Assembly: GCF_016587355.1 (NCBI RefSeq)
Contig: NZ_BNJF01000004.1
Location: 496,001 to 560,000, forward strand
Reading direction: 5' to 3'
DNA length: 64,000 nt
DNA from: Ktedonospora formicarum
GTDB taxonomy: Bacteria; Chloroflexota; Ktedonobacteria; Ktedonobacterales; Ktedonobacteraceae
The position numbers and the translations under genes were made by a program. Positions 34,012-43,584 of this stretch are shown here, piece after piece (position 1 is the stretch's first letter; each line of letters opens with the position of its first letter). Below the pieces are notes generated by a model, which saw only the letters and a program-made list of their open reading frames with translations, did not search any database and was not told where the DNA came from.

Positions 34012-35406
34012 TTACTGCTCGCAAATGTCGTGATCGATGGTGTGAGCAGCGGGCTCCTGTGGAGTTCCGCTGAGACGTAACAGGAGAAAGCCTCCAACGC
34101 TGGAGAGAAGCAGGGCAAGTAAGATGGCAACCTTGGCTTGTTCCAAAAACGCACTTTGTGTGTCCCCAAATGCCAGATCCGCAATAAATAGAGACATAGT
34201 AAACCCGATACCACCCAGCCATCCTATACCATAGATGTGCTTCCATGTAATACCTGTGGGCAATTGCGCCCACTTTAGCTTGATCACGCTCCAAGAAAAG
34301 AGCAGAATACCCAGTTGCTTCCCGACGAGCAGCCCAATGAGAATCCCCAGACACACAGGGTGAATGAAGACGTGAGAAAGGGATGCGAGCGTCAACGTGA
34401 CTCCCGCATTGGCCAGAACAAAGAGGGGGAGAATGGCAAATCTGACGGGAATGTGCAGTGCGTGTTCGATCCGTTGGAGTGGGGCCTGAATGGCTTCCGT
34501 ATGCACTTCCAAGGCACGAATGGCTGCTTGTTGACGCTCATCCATAACAAGGCCAAGACCGAGAGCACGTCCTCGGGCAAAGGTTGCAAGCATCTCCTGG
34601 CTTTGCTGTATAAATGTGGAGGCATTCAGACGGGAGCGCACGGGAATCATCCATGCCACCAGGATACCAGTAATGGCCGCATGAAGTCCAGAGGCAAAGA
34701 TTGCCAACCAGAGCAGAAAGCCCAGCAGGAAGTAGATCAAACGACGGCGAATCCCAACCAGATTACAAAGCAGCAATACCAGAAGTAGCAGGCTTCCAAG
34801 GAAGAATGCAGGCCAGGAGATGCCATGAGAATAAAAGAGGGCAATAGTCAGCACCGCAAGCAGATCATCAACAATGGCTAACGCTGTCAGGAAAACCTTG
34901 AGCGCAAGTGGGATGTGTTTCCCAAGCAGGGCCAATACTCCAAGTGCAAAAGCGATATCTGTTGCCATGGGGATTCCCCACCCAGATGAAGCTGGGGTTC
35001 CCCAGGTAAAGATCGTGTAGAGGAGGGCTGGGAAGATGGCACCTCCAAGAGCGGCAATGAGAGGCAAGACGGCCTGGCGAATCTGTGACAATTCTCCCAC
35101 GAGCATTTCACGTTTGATTTCGAGTCCCACGAGCAAGAAAAAGAATGCCATGAAGCCATCATTGATCCAGACGTGCAAAGGATAATTTAGTTGCAAGCTG
35201 GAGAAACCAACTATGAAGCGGTGTTCCCACAGAGTATGATAGCTGTGAGAGAAGGGCCCATTTGCCCAGAGCAAGGCGATGATGGTGCACAAGAGCAGCA
35301 GCACACCACTTGACATCGTGGCATGGGTAAACTCCTGAAATGGACGAATCAAGATATCTGGAAGTCGGCTCGTTTTGGGATACTTCAAAGCTGATTTGTG
35401 AAGCAT
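34012..35406 (-). CDS. nhaA: Na+/H+ antiporter NhaA
   Basis: A 464-residue antiporter of the NhaA family. The ion-binding aspartate pair is in ALAIVDDLLAVLTIALFY, and MATDIAFALGVLALLG is the conserved helix 4 motif; GIGFTMSLFIADLAF is helix 11. It exports Na+ or Li+ in exchange for two protons. Its leader of about 80 bases from the predicted RNA motif to the ATG is strongly purine-rich on the coding strand (GGGGAGGAGAAGAGAGAAGG), so the ribosome site is ambiguous. The start ATG is at 35406. The leader carries the conserved RNA-like element at 35487-35534. Confidence 0.94.
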   Translation of the reverse strand: MLHKSALKYPKTSRLPDILIRPFQEFTHATMSSGVLLLLCTIIALLWANGPFSHSYHTLWEHRFIVGFSSLQLNYPLHVWINDGFMAFFFLLVGLEIKREMLVGELSQIRQAVLPLIAALGGAIFPALLYTIFTWGTPASSGWGIPMATDIAFALGVLALLGKHIPLALKVFLTALAIVDDLLAVLTIALFYSHGISWPAFFLGSLLLLVLLLCNLVGIRRRLIYFLLGFLLWLAIFASGLHAAITGILVAWMIPVRSRLNASTFIQQSQEMLATFARGRALGLGLVMDERQQAAIRALEVHTEAIQAPLQRIEHALHIPVRFAILPLFVLANAGVTLTLASLSHVFIHPVCLGILIGLLVGKQLGILLFSWSVIKLKWAQLPTGITWKHIYGIGWLGGIGFTMSLFIADLAFGDTQSAFLEQAKVAILLALLLSSVGGFLLLRLSGTPQEPAAHTIDHDICEQ

Positions 35407-35486
35407 GCGCTTTCCCTTTCCTCTATCTCTCCTTCTCTCTTCTCCTCCCCTTCCACCTCAACATCGACGCATCCAAGCGCAAGCAT

Positions 35487-35534
35487 GCAAAAGGAGCACC
35501 GATTGCCGACCAGGCTTCCCGGCACTCCTTTTGC
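35487..35534 (-). ncRNA. Conserved leader RNA motif upstream of nhaA
   Basis: GCAAAAGGAG pairs perfectly with CTCCTTTTGC around the core TGCCGGGAAGCCTGGTCGGC. The same core appears before three other genes (42829, 43428 and 49034). Repetition in leaders of unrelated genes plus a closed stem suggests a cis-regulatory RNA, possibly a riboswitch. Confidence 0.6.
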
Positions 35535-35659
35535 AGAGGAACGAATCCTCTTTTGCTTCCAGTATACGAGACACGCAACGAAATCGCAAGGTATGAGCGT
35601 ACTCAAAAAACCGCTGCCCTGAATGCATGTGCTTCATTCTCGCAAGGAGATCTACCGGA

Positions 35660-37039
35660 ATGAGCAACAGTGCAGTTTGTCTCTTTTCCAAAGCCCTTGC
35701 ATTCAGAAAGAAGGGAGCATTAGAATCTACAGAGGCACTCTTGATGCCCGGAAAGAAGGTGGGCCCTGTTAGGATGAATACACCGCTTTGGAAACAACGT
35801 AATTTCATGCTCCTGTGGAGCGGGCAACTTATCTCCTGGATGGGAACAGAGGTTTCAGGGATAGCACTTCCTTTAGTTGTGCTGGCTTTAACTGGCTCCT
35901 CCGTACAGGCTGGAGGGGTTGCTGCTATACGAGGTTTTGTCTATATTTTTTGGGCAATTCCTGCTGGAGTACTCATTGATCGCTGGAACAGAAAAATCGT
36001 GATGATTCTCGCAAATCTTGGCAGCGGTTTAGCAATGGGCAGTATAACCCTTGCACTCGCATTCCATACTCTTTCTGTCACCCAGCTCTATATCATAAGT
36101 GCTATTGAGGGATCATGCTTTGTTTTTGCTAATCTGGGCAGATTTGCCGCTTTCCCAAGGGTTGTATCCAAAGAACAATTTCCAGCGGCCGCTGCACAAT
36201 CTGGCGCAGCAAGCAATATCGCTTTACTTGTAGGCCCTCCTTGCGGAGGATGGTTATATCAAGCGACAGGAGGCGCTCTGGCTTTCTTTGTTGATGCGCT
36301 TTCCTATGGCATCAATGCCTTTTCTCTTTTCTTTATCACCACATCTCTTGGCCCGGAAACTTCGCCTGACCGAACAGCCATTCATCATGAAATCAAAGAG
36401 GCATTCGTATGGCTTTGGCATCAGCCACTCCTTCGCTTCTTAACTATTCTTACAGCAGGGAGAACCATTCTTTCTGCTGGGCTCTATTTACTCATCATTA
36501 TCCTTGCCAAAGAACACCATACGCCGTCCTCATTGACTGGCCTTCTCTTCGCTATCGGCGCTGGCGGAGGAATTTTAGGATCGTTAGCCGCAGCAAAAAT
36601 ACAGAGTCATATATCACTCAAAAAATCACTTCTTATGGTTTCATTGATGAGTTTTCTGACCTTCAGCTTCTACCTATTCGCTCTCAATTATATTCTTCTG
36701 GCAGGAATTACCATGCTCTTTTATGCCATAGATCCACTCTATGATGTGACTACATCCTCCTATTCAGTAAAGGTTATTCCAGATAGAATAAGAGGTAGAG
36801 TACTGAGTCTCATGCGCATGGTGGTACTCGGAGCTTATTCATTTGGCTTCTTTCTCACTGGCAACCTGCTTCAATATCTAGGAAGCAGGTGGACCACTGC
36901 GATTTACTCTTTGCTGCTGTTGCTTCTCTTTCTGGCTACTGCAAAAAACAAACATTTGGTGTTCACAAAAGATGTTATCCCCAGCACGGGCGATAGCAAG
37001 CGCGTAACAGTTCCTGCCTCAGAGGATCGTTCATCGTAG
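35660..37039 (+). CDS. MFS transporter, enterobactin-exporter-like group
   Basis: A 459-residue major facilitator with twelve helices. PLWKQRNFMLLWSGQLISW and the loop IPAGVLIDRWNRK are typical of the MFS_3/EntS-like group; IPDRIRGRVLSLMRM is the equivalent in the second half. The ATG at 35660 has AAGGAG upstream; a start at 35774 would remove 38 residues before the first helix. It lies divergent from nhaA. The cargo is unknown. The DNA is more AT-rich than its neighbours. Confidence 0.82.
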   Translation: MSNSAVCLFSKALAFRKKGALESTEALLMPGKKVGPVRMNTPLWKQRNFMLLWSGQLISWMGTEVSGIALPLVVLALTGSSVQAGGVAAIRGFVYIFWAIPAGVLIDRWNRKIVMILANLGSGLAMGSITLALAFHTLSVTQLYIISAIEGSCFVFANLGRFAAFPRVVSKEQFPAAAAQSGAASNIALLVGPPCGGWLYQATGGALAFFVDALSYGINAFSLFFITTSLGPETSPDRTAIHHEIKEAFVWLWHQPLLRFLTILTAGRTILSAGLYLLIIILAKEHHTPSSLTGLLFAIGAGGGILGSLAAAKIQSHISLKKSLLMVSLMSFLTFSFYLFALNYILLAGITMLFYAIDPLYDVTTSSYSVKVIPDRIRGRVLSLMRMVVLGAYSFGFFLTGNLLQYLGSRWTTAIYSLLLLLLFLATAKNKHLVFTKDVIPSTGDSKRVTVPASEDRSS

Positions 37040-37386
37040 TAGGCAGGTGCTTTTTTAAGCGTTGGCCATTGCTGTTTGTCATGTCCAAAGACTGTGAGTG
37101 CGACCTGCTCATGTTGTACCAGATCGAAAAGCTTCTCACCATCTCGTGCAAAAACGTGAGTCACACCCCGTACTCAAGGGAAGCTCAAGGTACACAGTAA
37201 AAATTCTTCCTGTATGCCTTTGCTGATATCCCGGGGTATCTCAATTCGGCAACACAAATGGCTATAGTTGATTTTACATTCTCTAGACAGATGTAGGCAA
37301 AAAAGGACATATATCCCTCCTTGCCAAATCGATGTTTTTCTGGTATATTTGTTCTACTTTCGAGATAGATGGAGGAAGAGCAACCG

Positions 37387-38493
37387 ATGATCCGTGGGTA
37401 TCGGGGAGAACTTGACCTCAATAATGCACAAAAGACGCTCTGCCGTAAACATGCTGGAGCCGCTCGCTGGGCGTACAACTTTGGTCTTCGCCGCAAACAA
37501 GAGGCCTACAAAGCTGGGCAGAAAACGCCCACCGCTATCGATCTGCATCGCGAGATCAATGCCCTCAAACCCTCTCACCCTTGGATGCATACGGTCAGCA
37601 AATGCGCCTTTCAAGAAGGATTGCGAGACCTGGATGCCGCTTTCAAGCACTTCTTTCGCAAGTGCCGGCTCAAAAAAGAAGGCGCCTGGAAAGGCTCATG
37701 TGGCTATCCCCGCTTCAAAAGCCGGAAGAAAGCCATCGGTGGTGCCCGCTTCACCGGGAGCATTCGAGTGTCTCCTGATGCCATCCAGTTGCCCCGTTTG
37801 GGGGTGCTCCGACTCAAAGAGCATGGTTATTTCCCTCTGGGCAGCAAGATTAGCAGTGCCACCATCCATGAGCAAGCAGGCAGATGGTATGTCTCCATCT
37901 GTGTGCACGAGGAAGCGAAAGACCCCCAGCCAGCCACAGGCGACGTGATTGGAGTTGACCTGGGGATTAAGCGGCTGGCGACCCTCTCTGATGGACGTAC
38001 GTTCGAGAACCCCAGGGCGCTGCGCAAGAAACTCACGGCACTCAAGCGAGTCTCGCGACGTCATAGCCGCAAAGCCAAAGGATCACGCAATCGCCAGAAA
38101 GCCAAGCAACGCCTCTCGCGAATGCATGCCCGGATTGCCAATGTGCGCAACGATGCCTTGCACCAAGCGACCGCTCAGATCGTGGCGAGAACCAAGCCCG
38201 ATGCCCAGAGGCCGCGTGTGATCGTCTTAGAGGATTTGAACATTGCAGGCATGCTCAAGAACCGCAGGTTATCTCGAGCGATCGCTGATGTGGGTATGTA
38301 CGAGTTCAAGCGGCAGATCCTCTACAAAGCCGAACAGGCAGGGGTGAAGGTGCTGCTGGCCTCGCGCTGGGAGCCTTCTTCAAAAACGTGTTCGTGTTGT
38401 GGATGGGTCAATGAGGCGCTCACCCTTTCGGATCGAGTCTTTGTCTGCCTGGAATGTGGAAGCGTACAAGACCGAGATGCCAACGCCGCCAAC
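37387..38493 (+). CDS. tnpB: TnpB, 5' exon (intron-interrupted)
   Basis: The first 369 codons of a TnpB nuclease closely similar to copy 1. All motifs up to the intron are intact: VIGVDLGIKRLATL, VIVLEDLNIAGML, zinc ribbon CSCCGW/CLECG and the final RuvC motif DRDANAAN. The reading frame then enters the intron. Joined to the 3' exon at 42257-42280 it reads DRDANAANNLAALAQ and stops, matching DRDANAARNLAALA of copy 1. Without splicing the frame would end with NVRRFGVYQISL, about eight codons after the last catalytic motif, so the unspliced protein might still fold. Confidence 0.88.
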
Positions 38494-39094
38494 GTGCGCC
38501 GCTTCGGCGTGTATCAGATCTCCCTCTAAGAGGGATGAGGTTGAGAGGAAAAAGACCTTAAGGACACCTGACCAACCTGGCGGGGAAACCCAAAGGGGAA
38601 AATAGCATGTCACGGAAGTGCGCCCAAAGAGGCACATGATCTTCTGTCGTGCGAGAGCGCGACCTTACTCAGGCGAAGTAAGTAACGCAGCCCCTTACTT
38701 CCCGCCGAAAGGTTTGGGGGGGACTGTAGCATGGGGTCAAAAGTCTATTGAAACCCTAACACCAAGGGTCAGAAGATAGGCAGCGAGGTCGTCTATGGTC
38801 AAGGCATGATTGCTTCAACTCTAGTCGTGGCGGAATACATGCGTCCTGTGGGAGTGGTGTCATCGCCCATGTCTGATGGTAGCCATGAACTTTCCCGGCG
38901 TGGTTACAGCCTGCATCAGAGCCAGCTCGTAGGGAACGAGAAACGACGTACGGAGGGCCTAAGGACGAAGCGAAGATGATGTGTAACTTGGGGATCGCCT
39001 ACCATCCGAGAGGGTCAGGGCGACGGAGTGGTAATAGTATTGCGCCCATGTGGCATAGAAGTCTCTGCCTCGGAAGAGGTATCACTGGAGTAAT

Positions 39095-41524
39095 GTGATT
39101 AAAGCAGCATCTTATCTACTCTCACAAGAAAGTAGAGACACCTTTACCCGAAAGGCGTGAGGGGACAAGAGCATGATGTGAGTAAGGCCGATGAAGTTCG
39201 AGTACCGCGAGCCAGATGTCGGTCAGCTAGGTCGTGCGTGGTGAAGACCGCATTGTTTGAAACCTAGTCGTGGTGGACCAGGCGCAGCCCACAGGATACG
39301 GTATGATCGCCTGTGCTGGGTGTTGTAGGAAAAGCTACTATTTTCCTGCAAAACTCCCACCCAGACCAGCCCACAAGGAGTGGGAAACGACGGACGGGAC
39401 ACCTGAAGCACGAAGCGAGACTTCTAGAGCAACTTGGGGATGGCCTACAGCCCGTGAGGGCCAGGGTCACGGAGGAGTCGTAGTACTCTCTCATCAAAAG
39501 TTTTTTTTTTTTTTGAGAAGGAAGGACTCTAGGGAATCTGCTTGAATTTGAGGAGGTTGACTTGGAGAAGTCACAAAAGACCTTACACAGACTTGAGCGC
39601 CTACGACACCTGAATACAGACAGGAACTGGGTAAATGATGACCTTTATCGATTACTGTACAAAGAAGATTTGTACATCGTTGCCTACGAAAGGATCAAAT
39701 CGGCCCCAGGAAATATGACCCCAGGATCTGATGGAAAGACCATTGACGGAATATCCATGAATATGATCCAACAGATCATCGAGGAGATGCGAACGGAACA
39801 ATTCCAGTTTAAACCCGTCCGAACCGTTTACATCCCCAAATCAAATGGGAAAATGAGGAAATTGGGGATTCCTTCAACACGCGACAAAATTGTGCAAGAA
39901 GTGATCCGTACCATTCTTGAATGTCTTTATGATAGCCCACATGGCCCCTACTTCCATGAAACCAGTCATGGCTTCCGCCCAGGCCGCAGTTGCCATACAG
40001 CCCTGCGAGAAATTCGAGGGAAATGGCCTGCTCTCAACTGGTTTTTGGAGGGAGATATTCAGGCGTGTTTCGACGCCATCGACCATGAGGTTTTAGTGAG
40101 CCTCCTTCGGAAGAAGATTCAAGATGAACGCTTCCTTAATCTCATCTGGAAACTCCTTCGAGCAGGATACCTGGACTTGCAAGAAGCGAGACACGACAGC
40201 CTGGCAGGAACCCCACAGGGCGGATTAGCCAGCCCAATCTTGGCAAACGTCTATCTCCATGAACTCGACGAGAAAATGGAAGAGATACGCAAACGCACGG
40301 AACGAGGCGGGGCAAGAAAACACCCCAATCCGCTTTGGAGAAAATTGTCAGCACAAAAACTACGCTTAGCTAAGAAAGGAGTAACGCGCACCAAAGAATT
40401 TAGAGCATTGGTACGTCAAATTAGAAGTATCCCTGCGGTAGAAGTGAACGATCCCAACTTCATTCGCATCAAATACCTGAGATACGCGGATGATTGGCTG
40501 GTCGGAATCTGTGGCCCTCGTACACTTGCGGAACAAGTGAAGGAAGAATTGAAAACCTTCCTGAGTCAACGTCTCAAGCTCACCTTGAGCGAAGAGAAGA
40601 CCCAGATCACCCATGCCCGCAAAGAACAGGCCCACTTTTTAGGAACGCGATTAGCCATTGGCAGAGAAGGAGTCCAACGCGTCGTGACGACCAACAATGG
40701 CTCAGGCAGACCGATTCAACGTCGATCCACTGGCTCAGAAATCGTTATGACAGCTCCACGAAATGAACTGGTCAAGAAACTCCACGCCAAAGGGTTCTGT
40801 ACAACTACAGGGCACCCAACAACGAAGCTCGCATGGATAGACCTCGACGCAGATCAAATCATTCCTCTTTTTAATGGCATCAATCGGGGGATACAGAACT
40901 ACTACCGGTTCGCGGACAATTTTGGGCATCTCGCCCAGATCCAATATATCCTCAAATTCTCACTTGTGATGACGTTCGCAGCCAAATACAAACGCCCGGT
41001 CGGTCAAATCTTCAAACGTTTCGGCAAAACCCCAACCATCATGATCAAGGCAAAAGATGGAAAGAAAGACCGACGCGTTGCCTTCTATGCGAACAGCGAC
41101 TGGAAAAAGCAACGCAATGGCTTCCAGATCGGGCAGGAGGAAGTGGACCGTCTCCAATGGAGCATTACCATGCGAACCCGCTCAAAACTAGGAATGCCCT
41201 GCTGTATTTGCAACAGTGTCCAACAAGTAGAAATGCATCATGTCCGCCATATTCGCAAAACAGGAGGCAAGAAACCTGTAGGAGTCAATGCGATCCTACA
41301 GATGCTGAACCGGAAACAAATCCCTGTCTGTAAGACATGCCATCAGAAGATTCATCGCGGAGATTACGACGGATTGAATCTCTCAGACTTGGCATACAAC
41401 CCGTACAAACGGGAAAAAACGTAGGAGATTCCGTGAGAGCTGGATGCGGTGACAAGCCGCACGTCCAGTTCGGGAGGGGAGGGTTGGTGTTCTTGAGCAA
41501 TCAAGACCTGGCCTTCTACCTCAC
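39095..41524 (+). mobile_element. Group II intron B (innermost), encodes the maturase
   Basis: The 3' end CTACCTCAC (41524) is clear, with domain V at 41437-41471 (GAGCTGGATGCGG then CCGCACGTCCAGTTC). The 5' end is placed near GTGATTAAAG (39095) by homology with intron C; it departs from GTGYG, so it is uncertain by some tens of bases. AGGAAAA/TTTTCCT around 39330-39350 is the probable EBS1 hairpin, only partly complementary to the bases before 39095. It lies inside intron C and carries the only reverse transcriptase gene. Confidence 0.75.
39562..41424 (+). CDS. ltrA: Group II intron-encoded reverse transcriptase/maturase
   Basis: A 620-residue intron-encoded protein. The reverse transcriptase spans residues ~20-350: RTVYIPKSNGKMRKLGIPSTRDK, SHGFRPGRSCHTAL, GTPQGGLASPILANVYLHELD, and the active-site YLRYADDWLVG. 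A maturase X domain follows, then an HNH endonuclease with CCICNS, VEMHHVRHIR and CKTCHQKIHRGDYDG. It starts at TTG 39562, five bases after a perfect AGGAGG; no ATG is available. All domains are intact, so it could splice and mobilise B, and perhaps act in trans on A and C. Confidence 0.94.
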   Translation: MEKSQKTLHRLERLRHLNTDRNWVNDDLYRLLYKEDLYIVAYERIKSAPGNMTPGSDGKTIDGISMNMIQQIIEEMRTEQFQFKPVRTVYIPKSNGKMRKLGIPSTRDKIVQEVIRTILECLYDSPHGPYFHETSHGFRPGRSCHTALREIRGKWPALNWFLEGDIQACFDAIDHEVLVSLLRKKIQDERFLNLIWKLLRAGYLDLQEARHDSLAGTPQGGLASPILANVYLHELDEKMEEIRKRTERGGARKHPNPLWRKLSAQKLRLAKKGVTRTKEFRALVRQIRSIPAVEVNDPNFIRIKYLRYADDWLVGICGPRTLAEQVKEELKTFLSQRLKLTLSEEKTQITHARKEQAHFLGTRLAIGREGVQRVVTTNNGSGRPIQRRSTGSEIVMTAPRNELVKKLHAKGFCTTTGHPTTKLAWIDLDADQIIPLFNGINRGIQNYYRFADNFGHLAQIQYILKFSLVMTFAAKYKRPVGQIFKRFGKTPTIMIKAKDGKKDRRVAFYANSDWKKQRNGFQIGQEEVDRLQWSITMRTRSKLGMPCCICNSVQQVEMHHVRHIRKTGGKKPVGVNAILQMLNRKQIPVCKTCHQKIHRGDYDGLNLSDLAYNPYKREKT

Positions 41525-42256
41525 GTTCGCCAATGGGAAACCATTCGTTGAGCGAAGTACCACAGGAGGCCAGACTCAGGAAATGATGGTTGACACGGAT
41601 GTGTCATGAGACCATCGTGGGAGTTGCATTGAAAAGATGCGGGTCTCTGGAGAGCCTGGTGCATAGAAAGTGTGCATGCCATGGTTCGTTCGGGGGAGGA
41701 CGGTTGGAAACGTGCCGAGAGGTAACGCGCTGGCCGTCTATCCTACAGCGGTTAAACAGGAAGGTATGTGCTGTGACGCACCGCAAGTCCTGTACGCATG
41801 GTGAAACCTCTATTGGCTGAACCCCAGTTTCCAGCGGTCTAAGCGTTGGCTCATCACACCATACCTGAAGTGATGTCATCGGAACACGCATATATTGTTG
41901 GCATATGCGTCACCCTCTCTCCGATGAGCGACCAGAAGTGATCTGGTTCAAGGAAACGAACGGGGCACCTACACGTACTCAACGTCTGATAGGCGTAAAT
42001 GCGGGATCATCTACGGGCGCAAGCCTACGATGACGGAGCTTCCATAGTACTCAAACGATCAGGGCAATGCCTGATACAGGGGGAAGGGAAGCAGGAAGTA
42101 TCGTCGGGGATGGAGAGGTGCGCGAGATGCGCAACGCCTACCTCCATGAAGCGACGAGAAACTGGAGAGCCGGATGCTGTAAAAGCAGCACGTCCTGGTT
42201 CGGGAAGGGGCGGATGAAAACGTACCGCAAGGCAACGCGTCAGCCGCCTACTTCAC

Positions 42257-42280
42257 AATCTCGCGGCATTGGCACAATGA
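42257..42280 (+). CDS. tnpB: TnpB, 3' exon
   Basis: AATCTCGCGGCA onward encodes NLAALAQ and a TGA stop. It is in frame with the 5' exon when intron A is removed, and aligns with the last codons of copy 1. Confidence 0.8.
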   Translation, partial: NLAALAQ

Positions 42281-42420
42281 ACATAGCGTACCGCAAGTTC
42301 TGCGGGAAGTGACGCCTGTGGAGCAGAGGTAAGACGAGCGAAAGGCTTGCTCTCTGCAGTGAAGCAGGAACCGAACATTGTGTATAGCCTGTCTATATAT
42401 GGGTAAGTTTCGGAGAACGG
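42281..42420 (+). ncRNA. Probable omega RNA (reRNA) region, copy 2
   Basis: Conserved with 2318-2460 to the right end. Because guide RNA scaffolds usually begin inside the tnpB 3' end, the intron probably separates parts of this RNA as well as the protein gene. Confidence 0.45.
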
Positions 42421-42828
42421 AAAGATCCTGCTGACTAGTGTCCGTGTGCATTTGTTACCAGGATGATCTCTCTCTACTACGCTAAAATGAATACCTAATC
42501 AGACAAATGAATACCCATTCAATCGAATGATATCCTGAAAATCGATGATTGTCAACGACAAATCATCGAAAATGGTGATGTTCTCTTATCGTTCTCAAGG
42601 CGACTAGGGAGAGCTCTCTGACTTCTCTACATATGTTTTCGTGGTTTTGCTCTCAATGAGGTCAGGGCTACAACTGTGCAGAAGCTCCAACGAATGCTTG
42701 GTGTGTATTCTCAGAGCATCCCACATGGACTTCAGTTTTAAAGGGCTTGTTGCAACTGATGATGGCTGGTTGGCCTTTGACGAGCAGGATATGTTATACT
42801 CTGAAATAGAAAGTTCTTTATGAAGAAC
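42421..42828. other. Gene-free stretch
   Basis: I see no credible gene between the tnpB element and the RNA motif at 42829. Short direct repeats of AATGAATACC occur near 42490-42520. Confidence 0.4.
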
Positions 42829-42931
42829 AAGGAGCACCGGGAAGTCTGGTCGGTCTACACTCTCTTTGTCGTTTTCAAAACAAAGAGATAGGGGAGATAG
42901 TAGGCAATCAGATGGAACCAGGTGCTTTTTC
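42829..42931 (+). ncRNA. Conserved leader RNA motif, 70-aa protein gene 1
   Basis: AAGGAGCACCGGGAAGTCTG then GTCGGTC, an insert containing a CTCTTTGT/ACAAAGAG hairpin, and then GGCAATCAGATGGAACCAGG with GTGCTTTTT. The outer AGCACC/GGTGCT pair closes the fold. It ends in a T-rich run 57 bases before the start codon, so it could act by attenuation. Confidence 0.6.
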
Positions 42932-42987
42932 TTTTTGGGAAAGCATCGTTCTGAATGAGACAACATAGCTAAAGAAAGGAACACTAC

Positions 42988-43200
42988 ATGAGCGTGCTAC
43001 GATTTTTGCCATCGTCCGTCACGACACTTTTCAGCCTCTACTGTATAATCTGGGGGCTCATTGCCTCGTCTGTAACCATTCAAATGAGTGGTGGGGCCGT
43101 ATTTATCGGGCTGCTGTTCTTGTTGCTGGCCTATGCGCATCTTCGTTTTGCACTTTCCTACAAGCACAGCAAAATGACACCATCCGATCAAATTGGGTAA
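42988..43200 (+). CDS. 70-residue two-helix membrane protein, paralogue 1
   Basis: The protein has two hydrophobic segments, TTLFSLYCIIWGLIASSV and GGAVFIGLLFLLLAYAHL, and a short basic tail ending PSDQIG. It is close to the 49192 protein throughout, including MSVLRFL, LYCIIW, AYAHLR and the QIG end. AAAGGAAC precedes the ATG. No known family is recognised. Both paralogues have the same RNA-like motif in their leaders, and both lie near cation-transport genes. Confidence 0.72.
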   Translation: MSVLRFLPSSVTTLFSLYCIIWGLIASSVTIQMSGGAVFIGLLFLLLAYAHLRFALSYKHSKMTPSDQIG

Positions 43201-43427
43201 TTTTTCTGATGGCAACTGATGTCATTTTCTTCCATTCATCATTGAGGGGGGCCGCCAATTGCAGTATCGAGCATCCCGGCCCTCCTCTACTTCCTATTTT
43301 TCTTCGCCCAGTAGGACAGACCCGTCCCCATTTCATTTGGAAAGACTCGTTTATCTCAGGAGGGCGATGCATTTCTTGATCGGCGGATGGTGATCAGAAA
43401 TGAGCATTTCTTTCCTAGTTGATGTAT

Positions 43428-43470
43428 GGAGTGCCGGGAAGGCTGGTCGGCAGGTCCACTCGGTGCGCAA
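43428..43470 (+). ncRNA. Conserved leader RNA motif upstream of the P450 gene
   Basis: GGAGTGCCGGGAAGGCTGGT then CGGCAGGTCCACTCGGTGCG shares the core of the other three motifs. It lies about 115 bases before the P450 start. It might instead belong to a gene lost from here. Confidence 0.5.
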
Positions 43471-43584
43471 TTACTTATCGAAGAGCGGAACCGAGGGAAT
43501 CTTTTCTGTTTCATGCATGCTGCATACAGAGCATGTACAGTTTTGGTCTGGATCTCAGGCTGAGAAGAAAGCGAGTCACTCCCT

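Larger units (their letters stand above)
38649..41746 (+). mobile_element. Group II intron C (middle), inside intron A
   Basis: The 5' end is GTGCGAGAGCGC (38649) and the 3' end is CTATCCTAC (41746). Domain V is near 41651-41688 and domain VI runs through GGACGGTTGGAAACGTGCC. Removing it joins TGTC to AGCGG in intron A, restoring a GTCAGC block that introns B and C themselves carry at the equivalent place, which supports these exact bounds. It has no recognisable protein gene of its own. Confidence 0.78.
38494..42256 (+). mobile_element. Group II intron A (outermost), inside tnpB
   Basis: The 5' end is GTGCG (38494) and the 3' end is CTACTTCAC (42256). Domain V is at about 42167-42201 (GAGCCGGATGC, paired with GCAGCACGTCCTGGTTC) with domain VI after it. 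A hairpin at 41886-41910 (ACGCATAT/ATATGCGT) displays GTTGGC, a perfect complement of the last six exon bases GCCAAC: the EBS1-IBS1 pairing. No open reading frame remains in its own sequence, which lies at 38494-38648 and 41747-42256. Confidence 0.85.
37277..42420 (+). mobile_element. Orphan tnpB element copy 2, interrupted by nested introns
   Basis: Left end CATTCTCTAGACAGATGTAG and right end TTTCGGAGAACGG match copy 1 at 1073-2460. Of 5144 bp, 3763 are intron; without it the element would be 1381 bp, close to the 1388 bp of copy 1. It again carries no transposase gene. Confidence 0.75.

Noticed and set aside
36904..37164. Minus-strand frame after the MFS gene (ARDGEKLFDLVQHEQ)
   Set aside because: It overlaps the MFS 3' end and has no ribosome site. 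It may be a fragment of an old gene, but nothing could be identified.
39234..39238. GTGCG as the 5' end of intron B
   Set aside because: Sequence on both sides of it (GTCAGCTAGGTCGT to CCTAGTCGTGG) aligns with the interior of intron C, so intron B must begin further upstream, near 39095.
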